A stretch of DNA of 64,000 nt, taken from NCBI RefSeq assembly GCF_042743185.1, contig NZ_JBHYMS010000011.1, positions 62,001 to 126,000 on the forward strand, in the 5' to 3' direction. A program made the position numbers and the translations under genes. This stretch comes from Inquilinus sp042743185 (GTDB lineage Bacteria > Pseudomonadota > Alphaproteobacteria > DSM-16000 > Inquilinaceae). Shown piece by piece: positions 9,001-17,276 of this stretch (positions are counted from its first letter, which is position 1; the number at the start of each line of letters is the position of its first letter). Under the pieces are notes generated by a model that searched no databases, was not told the origin of the DNA, and saw only the letters and a program-made list of their open reading frames with translations.

Positions 9001-9143
9001 GAGACCGTTTGGAAATGCTACGGGTGCGGCCGTCTGACGGCGGTTTCTGCGCTTCCGGTGCTCACGGACCCAAACATCGGCTGCGCGCCGGTTCTCGAAA
9101 CCACCGCCAGCCGACTCTCACCAGTGCATTTCCAAACGGTCTC
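9001..9143. mobile_element. MITE with IS5/IS1031-type ends upstream of the RTX gene
   Basis: A 143-bp non-coding element with perfect 18-bp terminal inverted repeats, GAGACCGTTTGGAAATGC at 9001-9018 and its complement at 9126-9143. Weaker inverted similarity continues inward. It is flanked by a TAA at 8998-9000 and another at 9144-9146, a three-base TNA-type target duplication. GAG-starting ends with TNA duplication fit the IS1031 group of the IS5 family. With no transposase it is a non-autonomous element. It ends 22 bases before the RTX start codon, so the gene keeps its own ribosome-binding site but its promoter or leader is displaced or supplied by the element. Confidence 0.85.
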
Positions 9144-9264
9144 TAAGGAATAAGCGTCGACTCCATGCTCCAAAAAGGACATTTAATGCATAATTGTGGC
9201 TTAATTGAGAATATATGTTGCCGCCGGACCTCGAGGGCTACAGGGGACCGATCCGAAGCGCCGA

Positions 9265-9597
9265 CTATGACCGCCGTCTCGCCCGCAGCGCCCTGACCTG
9301 ATCCTGCAGGCAGCGGACCAGGTCCTTCAGCGCCGGGTCGGCGATCGGCTCGGCCAGCTCGAGCGTGCGGCTGCGGCCGCCATCATCGACCGTCACCGTG
9401 AATTGCCGGGCGTCCGGCATCGGCCGCGACAGGCCTTCCGGCGCCGCGGGCCGGTCGAGGACATGCGCGTCGCGGACCAGCGCCTCGATCCGGGCGGCCT
9501 CCGCCGGCGGCAGCGCCGCCAGGTCCAGCACCACCGGCTCGGCCAGCCCCGGCGCATAGAACAGGCCCGTGCTCGACATCGCGAAGGTGATCCGCAT
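9265..9597 (-). CDS. emfourin-type inhibitor of the neighbouring M4 peptidase
   Basis: A 110-residue protein without signal peptide. Features resembling protealysin inhibitors (emfourins) are the opening MRITFAMSSTG, a LPPAEAARIEALVRDA helix, and the FTVTVDDGGRSRTLEL strand pair followed by ALKDLVRCL. It begins 22 bases after the stop of the M4 metallopeptidase gene on the same strand and has a good GGCAGGAG ribosome-binding site. Emfourins are cytoplasmic proteinaceous inhibitors encoded beside protealysin-like M4 peptidases, so context and sequence agree. The assignment rests on recalled family pattern. Confidence 0.75.
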   Translation of the reverse strand: MRITFAMSSTGLFYAPGLAEPVVLDLAALPPAEAARIEALVRDAHVLDRPAAPEGLSRPMPDARQFTVTVDDGGRSRTLELAEPIADPALKDLVRCLQDQVRALRARRRS

Positions 9598-9619
9598 CGT
9601 CCGCTCCTGCCCCCGGGCG

Positions 9620-10693
9620 TCAGCCGGTCGGGATGCCGACCTGCTTCCAGGCGTCGGCCACCGCCTTGACCTCGGCCTTCTTCACGCCGGGCAGCCGCCC
9701 CGCCACATCCACCGTCACGGCGGCGAATTCGGCGAATTTCGTGGTCTCGGTCACCCGGGCGTCGCGGACCGTATCGTACCAGATGCGCCCCGCCCGCTCC
9801 CAGGCGTTGCCGCCGATGGCGGTCGCAGCGAGGTAGAAGGCCCGGTTCGGGATGCCGGAATTGATGTGGACGCCGCCATTGTCCTGCATCGTGTCGACAT
9901 AGTCGTCCATGTGGCCGGGCTGGCGGTCCTTCCCCAGCACCGGGTCGTCATAGGCGGTGCCCGGCGCCTTCATCGACCGCAGGCCGACGCCCTGCACCTT
10001 GGCGGTGAACAACCCCTCGCCGATGATCCAGTCGGCCTCCCCGGCGGTCTGCTTCAGCACCCACTGCTTGACCAGCGATCCCCAGACATCGGACAGGGAT
10101 TCGTTCAGCGCTCCCGGCTGCTGCATGTAGACGAGGCCGGCCTCGTCCTCGGTGACGCCGTGGCCGAGCTCGTGGCCGATGACGTCGAGCGAGGCGGTGA
10201 AGCGGTTGAACAGGTCGCCGTCGCCATCGCCGAACACCATGCGCTGGCCGTTCCAGAAGGCGTTGTTGTAGTCCTCGCCGTAATGGACCGTGGCGTCGAG
10301 CGCCATGCCGTCGTCGTCGATCGAGTTGCGGCGATACGCCTCGAAGAAGAAGTCGAAGGTGTGGCCGAGGCCGTCATAGGCCTCGTCGACCGCGACGTCG
10401 CCCGACGGGTCCTGCCCTTCGGCGCGCACCAGCGTTCCCGGCAGGGTCTCGCCGTTGCCGGCGGTGTAGATGCTGCGCTGGCGCGACGGCGGCAGGGCCA
10501 GCTTGCGGCTGCGGCGCGCCGCCACCGACTGCGCCACCTCCAGCCGGACGCGCATGGTGCGGAACGTCGTGTCGATGCCGAGCGCCCGGCTGGCGGCCGC
10601 CTTCTGCGCCCTGCTGCCATTGGCGAGAATCTCGCGCAGCAGATAGGGCGGCAGGATGCAGAAGATCGAGTGGCGATGGTGTCGGGTGCACAT
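9620..10693 (-). CDS. M4 family metallopeptidase, protealysin-like
   Basis: A 357-residue thermolysin-family zinc peptidase. Zinc ligands and catalytic base are HELGH at 174-178 and NESLSD at about 197-202, with the catalytic histidine in GGVHINSGIPNRAFY. The N-terminus lacks a signal peptide and carries a short propeptide with PPYLLREI near residues 15-22, the PPxxL-type motif of protealysin precursors, rather than the long FTP/PepSY propeptide of thermolysin. AGGGAG sits just before the ATG. It is followed by an emfourin-like inhibitor gene, forming a peptidase-inhibitor pair. Protealysin-like enzymes act inside the cell or on host proteins after release. Confidence 0.92.
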   Translation of the reverse strand: MCTRHHRHSIFCILPPYLLREILANGSRAQKAAASRALGIDTTFRTMRVRLEVAQSVAARRSRKLALPPSRQRSIYTAGNGETLPGTLVRAEGQDPSGDVAVDEAYDGLGHTFDFFFEAYRRNSIDDDGMALDATVHYGEDYNNAFWNGQRMVFGDGDGDLFNRFTASLDVIGHELGHGVTEDEAGLVYMQQPGALNESLSDVWGSLVKQWVLKQTAGEADWIIGEGLFTAKVQGVGLRSMKAPGTAYDDPVLGKDRQPGHMDDYVDTMQDNGGVHINSGIPNRAFYLAATAIGGNAWERAGRIWYDTVRDARVTETTKFAEFAAVTVDVAGRLPGVKKAEVKAVADAWKQVGIPTG

Positions 10694-10852
10694 GCGGATC
10701 TCCCTTACCGGCCTGTCACCGGATAAACCACGATGTCTTCCTTCGTTCCCGGAAAGCTTTCCTGGATTCCGGAGCCCCGCATCGTCGTTGCAGGCATGGC
10801 GACGCCATCCGGAGACCGGACGATCCGGCTTCCGGCCCGGGCAGCCCAGGCG

Positions 10853-11509
10853 TCAGCCATGCCGGTGGATATGGGCGAGCATCTGCAGGCCGCGCCACTT
10901 GGCGTCGCGCTCCTTCTCGCGGCGGCGGTGTTCGGCCCAGTCGTCGTCGGTCCACTGGCGCCGGCCGGCCGGCAGGGGCCGATCGGGCGCTGGATCCGGC
11001 GGCGCGGTGGCGGAGGGCGGCCCGGTATCGGCGAGGGCCGAGGGCGCCTCGTCCATGGGCAGCTTGCGGAAGAGCTTGCCGCCGGGAGCGAAGACCTCGC
11101 CGGTGGTGGTGTTGAAGTTGTAGATCGTGTCGCCCGGCAGGCCGAGATCGGCGTCGATGCGCTCGTTCTCGGTCAGCCGGATCCACAGATCGGCGGTGAG
11201 CCGCTCCATGGCGTCGGGGCTGACGACGGCGATGGCGTGGGAGACGCCCTGGGCGACGGCGTGGCGCCGGTCGTCCTTCCGGTCCTGCAGCCGGTCCCGT
11301 CGGGCTTCGGCCTTGTGCCGCCTCTCCTCGCGCTGCTGGCGCAGCCTGGCCTTCAGCGCGACGGCGCGGCGGATGCCGAGGAACAGGCTGCTGAAGCGGG
11401 TCTCGGCCTTCCCGGCACGGTCGAGATCGGACGCCGCGAGGGCGGCGACGCCCTGGGCCTGGAAGCCGCGGGCCAGCTCCATGGCAAGCCCGGCCAGCTC
11501 GGACAGCAT
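10853..11509 (-). CDS. hypothetical protein, charged helical
   Basis: A frame open from 11629 (TTG) with the first ATG at 11509; the ATG is preferred, giving 218 residues and a preceding GGACGAGG. The protein starts MLSELAGLAMELARGFQAQG, continues with a strongly basic coiled-coil-like stretch around QQREERRHKAEARRDR, and has a proline-rich patch (PPSATAPPDPAPDRP) before a charged C-terminus. No catalytic motif or known family is recognised. It appears to be the last host gene before the left end of the Mu-like prophage, and its upstream region abuts the repeats assigned to that end. Confidence 0.5.
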   Translation of the reverse strand: MLSELAGLAMELARGFQAQGVAALAASDLDRAGKAETRFSSLFLGIRRAVALKARLRQQREERRHKAEARRDRLQDRKDDRRHAVAQGVSHAIAVVSPDAMERLTADLWIRLTENERIDADLGLPGDTIYNFNTTTGEVFAPGGKLFRKLPMDEAPSALADTGPPSATAPPDPAPDRPLPAGRRQWTDDDWAEHRRREKERDAKWRGLQMLAHIHRHG

Positions 11510-11640
11510 CGCGATGTCGGCCTCGTCCGTGGCCGGCGAAGCGGCGTGCGGTGGACGAGCGGAAATTATCCTGAGGATGTCGGCCGTATCTATTCTGAGC
11601 AAAAGCGGCCGGAAAGTGCCTGATTTCAAAGGAATGCAAC

Positions 11641-11756
11641 GGGCCGCAATCGAGGGTGGATTGCGGCCCCTGTTGCTTAAGGCGTCTCATTGAAAATCAA
11701 TTAGTTACCATCCGTCCTGCCTGGGAGAGCCTCCGATTGCGGCCCGATTGCGGCCC
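11641..11756. repeat. four GATTGCGGCCC sites, candidate left-end transposase-binding sites
   Basis: GATTGCGGCCC occurs inverted at 11641-11651 and direct at 11659-11669, 11735-11745 and 11746-11756. All lie between the last host gene and the 3' end of the leftward repressor gene, where the L1-L3 MuA-binding sites occur at the left end of Mu-like phages. The first two form an 11-bp hairpin with a 7-base loop that could also stop repressor transcription. The exact phage end (5'-TG) and five-base target duplication cannot be fixed; TG at 11636 is one candidate. Confidence 0.55.
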
Positions 11757-11768
11757 CTCCGGAAGCCG

Positions 11769-12350
11769 TCAATCAGAAGTAGGTCTCTCCTGTTCCTCGC
11801 GGAGCGCCGCTCCTCGCCTGCGTCGCTCGTCCATAGCCTTCGCACGAAGAACACTTTGCTTTTGATACTCTCGATAAGCGTCAAACAATTCACGCTCTAT
11901 CTCGCGTTTAGAAGGCTCCCGCTTCTCGATCTCTCGAAAAGCGAAAATGCGGGAATCCATCTGGAACCATCCGCAATGGCATATATAGCTGATAAAAAAA
12001 TCACGATCCTCTTCTGTAAGTATGAGCTCCTTCGTATTCATAAGATACTCTACTAGATCATTTGCGAATATAGTGACAAGTTTGTGCAATAAAACTTCCA
12101 TTCCAAGCACGTCACCAAAATAATCATCGCCCTCTCCTGTTAAAAGCCAATTGAGATTAACTTCGGTGGCTTCTCGAATCTTTGCCAGAGAGGCAGCGTT
12201 TGGCTCTCTTTCGTTTCTCAGATAATTTTGTAAGGTCCGGTAGGGTATGCCTGTCCTTTCGGAGAATTCCGCGTAGGTCTCGCGTCCAGCCTTAATGGCG
12301 AGCCTGAGCCTTTCGCCGATGCTCGATTGGGCATTGTTCATCGTTGACAT
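11769..12350 (-). CDS. Mu-like prophage repressor (XRE-type helix-turn-helix)
   Basis: A 193-residue protein (ATG at 12350; another at 12341) with an N-terminal XRE helix-turn-helix: SSIGERLRLAIKAGRETYAEF, then GIPYRTLQNYLRNEREP and LAKIREATEVNLNWLLTGEG. The C-terminal half is charged and helical, without the Ser-Lys pair expected of LexA-type self-cleaving repressors. It is transcribed leftward, divergent from a Ner-like gene and the transposase operon, which is the layout of the lysogeny switch in Mu-like phages. The gap of 53 bases to the Ner-like start must hold both early promoters and operators. The gene is noticeably AT-richer than the host DNA. Confidence 0.85.
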   Translation of the reverse strand: MSTMNNAQSSIGERLRLAIKAGRETYAEFSERTGIPYRTLQNYLRNEREPNAASLAKIREATEVNLNWLLTGEGDDYFGDVLGMEVLLHKLVTIFANDLVEYLMNTKELILTEEDRDFFISYICHCGWFQMDSRIFAFREIEKREPSKREIERELFDAYREYQKQSVLRAKAMDERRRRGAALREEQERPTSD

Positions 12351-12403
12351 GTACTCACATGGGCATAAGATGGGGGCGAATTTGACCCACTCTAGCATGC
12401 CCG

Positions 12404-12670
12404 ATGCGAATGAGCACCCTACGAGACGATAGCCTGAAACTAGCAATCCGGGCAGCCTTAGTTGCACGAGGCCTGTCGTTGTCCAGCTGGTGTCGCAGCA
12501 ACAATTTGTCGCGCTCCTACGTCGAGAAGATATTAACGGGGCAGCGGAATGGCCCGAGATCGCTTTCGATAAAGGTCAAGATTATCTCCGATTGCCGATT
12601 GTCGGAGTCTATCGCTCCCTCTGCGCATCTCGATCCCTCAGGATCTGTCGACCGAGCTCCCGAGCAATGA
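12404..12670 (+). CDS. Ner-like small DNA-binding protein
   Basis: An 88-residue basic protein with a predicted helix-turn-helix: LKLAIRAALVARGLSLSSWC followed by NLSRSYVEKILTGQRNG. Position (first rightward gene after the repressor, just before MuA) and size match Ner of Mu-like phages, a negative regulator of the early promoter. Its stop overlaps the MuA start (ATGA at 12667-12670), indicating translational coupling. Direct sequence similarity to Mu Ner is not evident, so the name reflects position and fold. Confidence 0.65.
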   Translation: MRMSTLRDDSLKLAIRAALVARGLSLSSWCRSNNLSRSYVEKILTGQRNGPRSLSIKVKIISDCRLSESIAPSAHLDPSGSVDRAPEQ

Positions 12671-14808
12671 CGCATCCTGAACCGATCTATATCGATGCCG
12701 CCACACTCGGTAGGCTCGCCGGGATTGGGGATCGGAGGGCGCGCAAGGCTCTTGCACGCGGCCACGAAGGTAAGCCGTGGCGGGGATGCTCGATCAACGT
12801 CCGAGTCGTGGAAGGGTGCGGCGGGACCTCCGGCCACAAGTATGAGGTCTCCCTCAGTGATCTGCCGTCGGATGTACAGGCACGCTGGGTCGCCATGTCC
12901 GGCCAGGCCGCGGAGGTACATTATCCTCCGATCCCCGCAGGCACCGCGGCCAATTTCGCTCACTCAGCCTGGTCTTGGCGCCTGCCCATCATCCGTCGGG
13001 CACTCGCGCATCCCGTTGGCTCCAAAGCTCGAAGCGCGGCGATCCGTGGGATCGTCGAGGCTGAGCATGTCGACAGCGACGGATGCCTGCGGCGGTTCAG
13101 CGAGAACACCGTCCGGGAGTGGCTGCGCCGGTACGAGGCGCGTGGCATCAGCGGGTTGAGCCGCAAAGGCCGGACAGATCGTGGCAAGGCGCGCACTGCA
13201 ATCTCCCGCGAATGGGATCGGGCGATCGACGCGGCCGGCCTCGGCTTGGAGGATCAGACGCAGATTGTCGCGGCCGTACGTCGTCACGTCCGCTCGCTGT
13301 GGGCCGGCCCTGCGACCTTCGCTGGCTGGCGACGAATCGCCAAGCTCGCATCCGACCGGCTGCACGATCTGACCGCCGCCGCGCTTGGCGCCGACCATCC
13401 GGCAGCAACTCCCGGGGCTTGCCAGGTCCCGAGGGAGTTCGTCGAACGGGAGCGGCACTACCGCGTGGTCGGGGTTCACGGCCGCGACAGGAAGGCCTTC
13501 GACGACCACCAGCGCCCCCGCATAAGCCGCGCCGTCGATCATATGCGGCCGATGCAACAGGTGATCGGCGACGTCCACCCTGCCGACATCTACTACACCC
13601 GCGCGGACGGCAGCACGGCCACCACCAAGCTGATCGCGTGGCTGGACGTCGCCAACCACCGCCTCCGGGTGCTCCCCGTGTTCCTGGAGAAGGGCGAAGG
13701 GGTGCGCCAGGAGCACGTCATCCAATCCTTCATCGAGATGGCAGGCGATAACCTCTGGGGCATGCCCTCCGGGCTCTATCTCGACAACGGCAGCGAGTAC
13801 GATTGGACCGGCTTCGTCGAGGACGCCCTCAAGCTGACGGGCATGCGCATTGACTTCTCCGGCCAGACCGCCGACGCAGGTGGCTCGCAGGTGACGCGCG
13901 CTCAACCTTACAACGCAGCGGCGAAGGGCGTCCTGGAAGGAGCCTTCGCCAACCTTGAACAACGCTTCCTGTCGATGGTCTCAGGCTGGGTCGGTGGCGA
14001 CCGGATGCGGAAGAAGACGGCACATGTCGGCAAGCCGCCGGCACCGTTCCCCGGCAGCCCGGCTGCGCTGGCGGAGACGATCCGGGATGCCGTGGCCGCA
14101 TACAACGCGACCGAACAGCGGGGGCGGCTGGCCGGCCGGTCGCCGGACCAGGTCTTCGCTGCGCATGTCGAGGACGGATGGGGCCGCACCGACATTGCCG
14201 AGGCCGATCTCCTGGCAGCCTTCTGCCGCAAGGAGATCCGGGTGGTCGCCAAGGGCGCCATCTCCTTCAACGGCCGCTCCTACTACGATGATGCCCTGGC
14301 TCGCCTGCCGGCCGGCAGCCGGGTCGAGATCGGCATCCCCAAATGGCCTGGCGCCGGCAGGATCGCGGTGTGGGATGCGCGCGGAACCTTCCTCTGCGCG
14401 GCCGCGCCGGACAGGCCCTATGCCCATGACGATCGTTCCGGCGCGGTCGAGGCCGGCCGACGCAGGAAGGTGGCGCAGGCTCGCGTCGCCGAGCTGCGCC
14501 GCAACATCGTCCCGATCGACGGCGTGGCGCTTCTACGGGACGAGGCTGCGCGCGCGGCCTCGGCGTTGGTGCCGGAACGTTCCGGCGTGATCCGGTTCGA
14601 TCACAACCAGACCAAGGCCGGCAAGGCACTCGCCGAGACGCCAGCCGCGCGGCGGAACCGCGAAGCCGAGGCCGAGCGCGCCTATCGGAACGAGATCGCC
14701 GAGACACTTCAGAAACTCGTTGGGGGCCGGCGGTGGCAGCCGCTGACCCCCACGCAGCCGGCAGGGCCGGCACTTCTCCAACGGAAGGGATGGAGGCAGG
14801 AAAGGTGA
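12667..14808 (+). CDS. Mu-like phage transposase subunit A
   Basis: A 713-residue DDE transposase. The N-terminal part has a MuA-type winged helix (PIYIDAATLGRLAGIGDRRARKAL), followed by a second helix-turn-helix with TVREWLRRYEARGISGLSRKGR. The catalytic core contains D302 in IGDVHPAD, D373 in YLDNGSEYDW and E424 in GVLEGAF, and the C-terminal Mu-type domain has SFNGRSYYDDALARLPAGSRV. The ATG at 12667 overlaps the Ner-like stop; a frame open further upstream lacks family similarity. It would catalyse DNA cleavage and strand transfer at the phage ends with the MuB ATPase. All three catalytic residues are intact. Confidence 0.95.
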   Translation: MTHPEPIYIDAATLGRLAGIGDRRARKALARGHEGKPWRGCSINVRVVEGCGGTSGHKYEVSLSDLPSDVQARWVAMSGQAAEVHYPPIPAGTAANFAHSAWSWRLPIIRRALAHPVGSKARSAAIRGIVEAEHVDSDGCLRRFSENTVREWLRRYEARGISGLSRKGRTDRGKARTAISREWDRAIDAAGLGLEDQTQIVAAVRRHVRSLWAGPATFAGWRRIAKLASDRLHDLTAAALGADHPAATPGACQVPREFVERERHYRVVGVHGRDRKAFDDHQRPRISRAVDHMRPMQQVIGDVHPADIYYTRADGSTATTKLIAWLDVANHRLRVLPVFLEKGEGVRQEHVIQSFIEMAGDNLWGMPSGLYLDNGSEYDWTGFVEDALKLTGMRIDFSGQTADAGGSQVTRAQPYNAAAKGVLEGAFANLEQRFLSMVSGWVGGDRMRKKTAHVGKPPAPFPGSPAALAETIRDAVAAYNATEQRGRLAGRSPDQVFAAHVEDGWGRTDIAEADLLAAFCRKEIRVVAKGAISFNGRSYYDDALARLPAGSRVEIGIPKWPGAGRIAVWDARGTFLCAAAPDRPYAHDDRSGAVEAGRRRKVAQARVAELRRNIVPIDGVALLRDEAARAASALVPERSGVIRFDHNQTKAGKALAETPAARRNREAEAERAYRNEIAETLQKLVGGRRWQPLTPTQPAGPALLQRKGWRQER

Positions 14809-15539
14809 CAGACGTTATCCCGTTGTTCAACCAGGGATCCCCAGACGGATTTTGCGAAACCCCGACCGCGACGACGATCATCAACGCGGCCCGCTATTGC
14901 CTCGTCAATCAGCGGATGGGGCTGGTCGTCGGCGAGCCCGGCATCGGCAAGACGACGGCTCTGCGCCACTTCACCCAAAGCACGATGGGGGTCCACTTCG
15001 TGACCATCAACCCCACGCTGCGAACGCTGCACGCCGCCTTAAGCCATATCGCGCAGGAGATCGGCTGCTATCCCGGCGGCCGGGCGCGGGAGACTTACGA
15101 GATCCTGGAGCGAGGGCTGGGCAGGCGACATGGCCGGCTCGTCATCCTGGACGAGGCGCAGCACCTGTCGGACGAGGCGCTGGAGGCGCTGCGCTGCATC
15201 CATGACGAGACCCGAGCCGGCGTTCTCCTTTGCGGCAACGCGTACTTCCGGACCCGGTTCAACAACGAACGGCGCGGCTTCGGTCAAATCACGTCCCGCC
15301 TCGGCATCCGCATTGTCCTGGAGCATCCGGACGCCGCCGATGTGGACAGCATCTGCACCCAACGGGAGGTGCACGACCCGGCGGCCCGCTCCTTTCTCGT
15401 GACGCAATCCCGGACGGTTGGCGCGCTTCGCCTGGTCGACAGTCTGATCGAGATGGCGGCGAAGTTGGCGGGCTCGGCCGGGGCGATTCGGGTCAAGCAC
15501 CTCAAGGACGGTCTGCGGATGCTTGGAGGCGAGGCATGA
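14805..15539 (+). CDS. Mu-like phage transposition ATPase B
   Basis: A 244-residue AAA+ ATPase. The Walker A motif GEPGIGKTT is near residue 45 and Walker B LVILDEAQH near residue 108; NPTLRTLHAAL and VLLCGNAYFRTRF are further AAA+/MuB-type blocks. MuB binds target DNA, protects the phage from self-insertion and activates MuA. The GTG at 14805 overlaps the MuA stop (GTGA) and has GGAGG at 14792-14796, an ideal spacing; an ATG at 14790 is the alternative. The stop overlaps the next start by four bases. Confidence 0.9.
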   Translation: MTDVIPLFNQGSPDGFCETPTATTIINAARYCLVNQRMGLVVGEPGIGKTTALRHFTQSTMGVHFVTINPTLRTLHAALSHIAQEIGCYPGGRARETYEILERGLGRRHGRLVILDEAQHLSDEALEALRCIHDETRAGVLLCGNAYFRTRFNNERRGFGQITSRLGIRIVLEHPDAADVDSICTQREVHDPAARSFLVTQSRTVGALRLVDSLIEMAAKLAGSAGAIRVKHLKDGLRMLGGEA

Positions 15540-15943
15540 CCGACGCTCCCTTCATGATCAACGGATCGCGGTTCTCCGACCCAACGGAGGCGTTGGAAAC
15601 CGCGGCCCGTGTGGCGCGGACGCTGTCATACCTGCCGCAGGCCATGTCCGACGGTGTCGATGGGAGAGCGGCCCAGGGTCTCGAACACCTTTTGAACGGC
15701 CTCACCTGCATGCTGGAGGGGCTGGAGCCGGTCGTCAGGGATCGCATCGAAGAACCCTTCCGCAAGGGCCGGATGGAAGGGATGCGGTTCGCCGGCGCCG
15801 AATACGAGCGAGGCGTCCGCGAGGGGCAAGAGGCAGTTCGGGCGACGTCGAGGGGACGACAGTCCGGCTCGGCCGACCTTCGGCACATGTGCAGGGAACA
15901 GGACCAGCTCGGGACGGAGGCCCCTCATGCCGCTGTCGCGTGA
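15536..15943 (+). CDS. phage early-region protein of unknown function
   Basis: A 135-residue protein in the early operon, starting MTDAPFMINGSRFSDPTEAL with an ATGA overlap to the MuB-like gene and overlapping the GemA-like gene at its 3' end by 17 bases. It is predicted helical with leucine heptads around LEHLLNGLTCMLEGLEP and a basic tail. No catalytic motif is recognised. Small accessory proteins such as Kil or Gam occur at this position in Mu, but nothing here matches them directly. Confidence 0.65.
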   Translation: MTDAPFMINGSRFSDPTEALETAARVARTLSYLPQAMSDGVDGRAAQGLEHLLNGLTCMLEGLEPVVRDRIEEPFRKGRMEGMRFAGAEYERGVREGQEAVRATSRGRQSGSADLRHMCREQDQLGTEAPHAAVA

Positions 15944-16340
15944 GCAGATCGCCTTGATCCATGTCGCCAAGGATCGCGTCGCCATGGCCGAGGATGACTA
16001 CCGTGCCCTGTTGCGCCGAGTCGGCGGCGTCGAGAGCAGCCGCCAGCTCGATGCCGCCGGCTTCACCGCCGTCATGAAGGAGTTCGAGCGCTGCGGTTTC
16101 CAGAGCGACGCCGCGCGGAAGGCGTTCGGCAACCGCACCGGCATGGCCTCGGCCGGCCAGGTCCAGCTGATCCGGAAGCTGTGGCAGGACTTCGCGGGGG
16201 CGGAGGCGGCCGACAAGAGCCTTGGCGTGTGGCTCGACCGCAAGTTCAAGGTGAGTTCGATCCGCTTCGTCACCGCCGCAGCCGCACCCAGGGTGATCGC
16301 AGCCCTCACGGCGATGGCCCAGCGTCGCCAGCCAACGTAA
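15927..16340 (+). CDS. GemA-like phage regulatory protein (DUF1018/gp16 type)
   Basis: A 137-residue protein with the DUF1018 pattern: LIHVAKDRVAMAEDDYRALLRRVGG at the start, a central EFERCGF block, and MASAGQVQLIRKLWQDF near residue 72, ending with RFVTAAAAPRVIAALTAM. Proteins of this type in Mu-like phages are called gp16 or GemA and modulate early gene expression or host supercoiling. Overlap with the preceding gene places it in the early operon; a strong terminator follows 26 bases after its stop. Confidence 0.8.
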   Translation: MPLSREQIALIHVAKDRVAMAEDDYRALLRRVGGVESSRQLDAAGFTAVMKEFERCGFQSDAARKAFGNRTGMASAGQVQLIRKLWQDFAGAEAADKSLGVWLDRKFKVSSIRFVTAAAAPRVIAALTAMAQRRQPT

Positions 16341-16366
16341 GGCGCCTATCACATCTCGTTCTCACG

Positions 16367-16391
16367 ACGGCCCCTGAACGGGGCCGTTCTT
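16367..16391 (+). terminator. rho-independent terminator of the phage early operon
   Basis: ACGGCCCC (16367-16374) pairs with GGGGCCGT (16380-16387) around a five-base loop and runs into TTCTT, 26 bases after the GemA-like stop codon. Confidence 0.75.
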
Positions 16392-16581
16392 CTGTCGGGA
16401 ATCGGCCGGGAACCCGCCCCCGGCCTGCCTCGCGACTTTCTGGTGCACGGGCGGGCGACCCGATCGCGACGGCTGACCAGGCACCCGTCCCCTGATCGAC
16501 CCCACGCCTTAACGATGCCGGACGGTGCGGCTCAGTCGTGGCAGCCACCGGCCATATAGCGCTGAATTGACTTTGAGAAAA

Positions 16582-16612
16582 GGGCGCCCGACCCGCCCCG
16601 GATCGGGCGCCC
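16582..16612 (-). terminator. GC-rich hairpin, possible minus-strand terminator
   Basis: GGGCGCCCGA at 16582-16591 pairs perfectly with TCGGGCGCCC at 16603-16612. Read on the minus strand it is followed by CTTTTCTC, so it could stop leftward transcription, for example read-through from the ISL3 transposase at 17249-18805. No T-run follows on the plus strand. Confidence 0.4.
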
Positions 16613-16784
16613 AAGGGGCGAAGATTCCCTAATCACGTCACCGCAGCTTCGGTCACGCAAGACAATCTGAGTACAAATCCAACGACACGCCAATCCCGAA
16701 ACCGGTTCGGCATCTGGCCCAACCGTTGGGTCAATTATCTATCGCCGCTCTCCCCCAAACTATTGGGACAGATCTTGAACGAGG

Positions 16785-17276
16785 ATGCGGTCCTTCATGA
16801 ACAGAGAAAGCAGCATCGGTCTCCGGGGATACGTCGGCGCGGTCTACATGCCGCTGATCGAAGCGGGATTTAGGGCCGAAGCCGAACGACTGGCCCAGAA
16901 ATGGGGTGGCCTGAAGCGCTACGTCCCCGGCGTGGGCCATCTGCGTCCGACATCTCCGCTCGCCAGGCTGATCGGATATGAGGCCGCGCGCGTCCTAGCC
17001 GAAGCCTTCGGCCCGTCGCACCTCTACTTCGCACGCGGTGCTGACCGAGGCCATCTCAAGGCGCGGATCGTTCACGCCCTGGACAGAGGCTTACGCCCAC
17101 GCGAGATCGCCCAGGAGACCGGCGCATCTGAGGAGTGGGTGCGTCGCGTCCGCGCCACGATCGGAATGGAGCCGTTCACTCGCTGGGGTGCCGCCGTCTG
17201 TGTTTCGGCATGCAAATTTGGCTCTGACGCAGTTTTGATGGAGCTCGATTACGTGGCGCCGATGACGCGAGCCTGA
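16785..17276 (+). CDS. Mor-like middle-gene activator, 3' end replaced by an ISL3 element
   Basis: A 163-residue frame. Residues 1-145 are phage-derived; the last 18 come from the inserted ISL3 element. The Mor-type core is ARLIGYEAARVLAEAFGPSHLYFARG, the dimerisation part, followed by a helix-turn-helix REIAQETGASEEWVRRVRATIG. Mor activates the middle promoter of Mu-like phages. Joining the sequence right of the IS restores a frame that ends after CKFVRRLTAVHG at a TGA at 18907-18909, so the uninterrupted protein would be about 154 residues and would overlap the next gene's start. The DNA-binding core is therefore intact. A start at 16797 with GAGG upstream is an alternative. A paralogue follows the IS. 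Confidence 0.75.
   Translation: MRSFMNRESSIGLRGYVGAVYMPLIEAGFRAEAERLAQKWGGLKRYVPGVGHLRPTSPLARLIGYEAARVLAEAFGPSHLYFARGADRGHLKARIVHALDRGLRPREIAQETGASEEWVRRVRATIGMEPFTRWGAAVCVSACKFGSDAVLMELDYVAPMTRA

Larger units (their letters stand above)
16341..16784. other. 444-base gap between GemA-like gene and first Mor-like gene
   Basis: No convincing coding frame. It holds the early-operon terminator (16367-16391), a perfect 10-bp-stem hairpin at 16582-16612, and presumably the middle promoter for the Mor-like genes, for which no clear -35/-10 pair was found. Confidence 0.6.

Noticed and set aside
16306..16940. Minus-strand frames of 102 and 69 codons around the Mor-like gene
   Set aside because: They cross the terminator hairpins and overlap phage genes antisense; no motifs.
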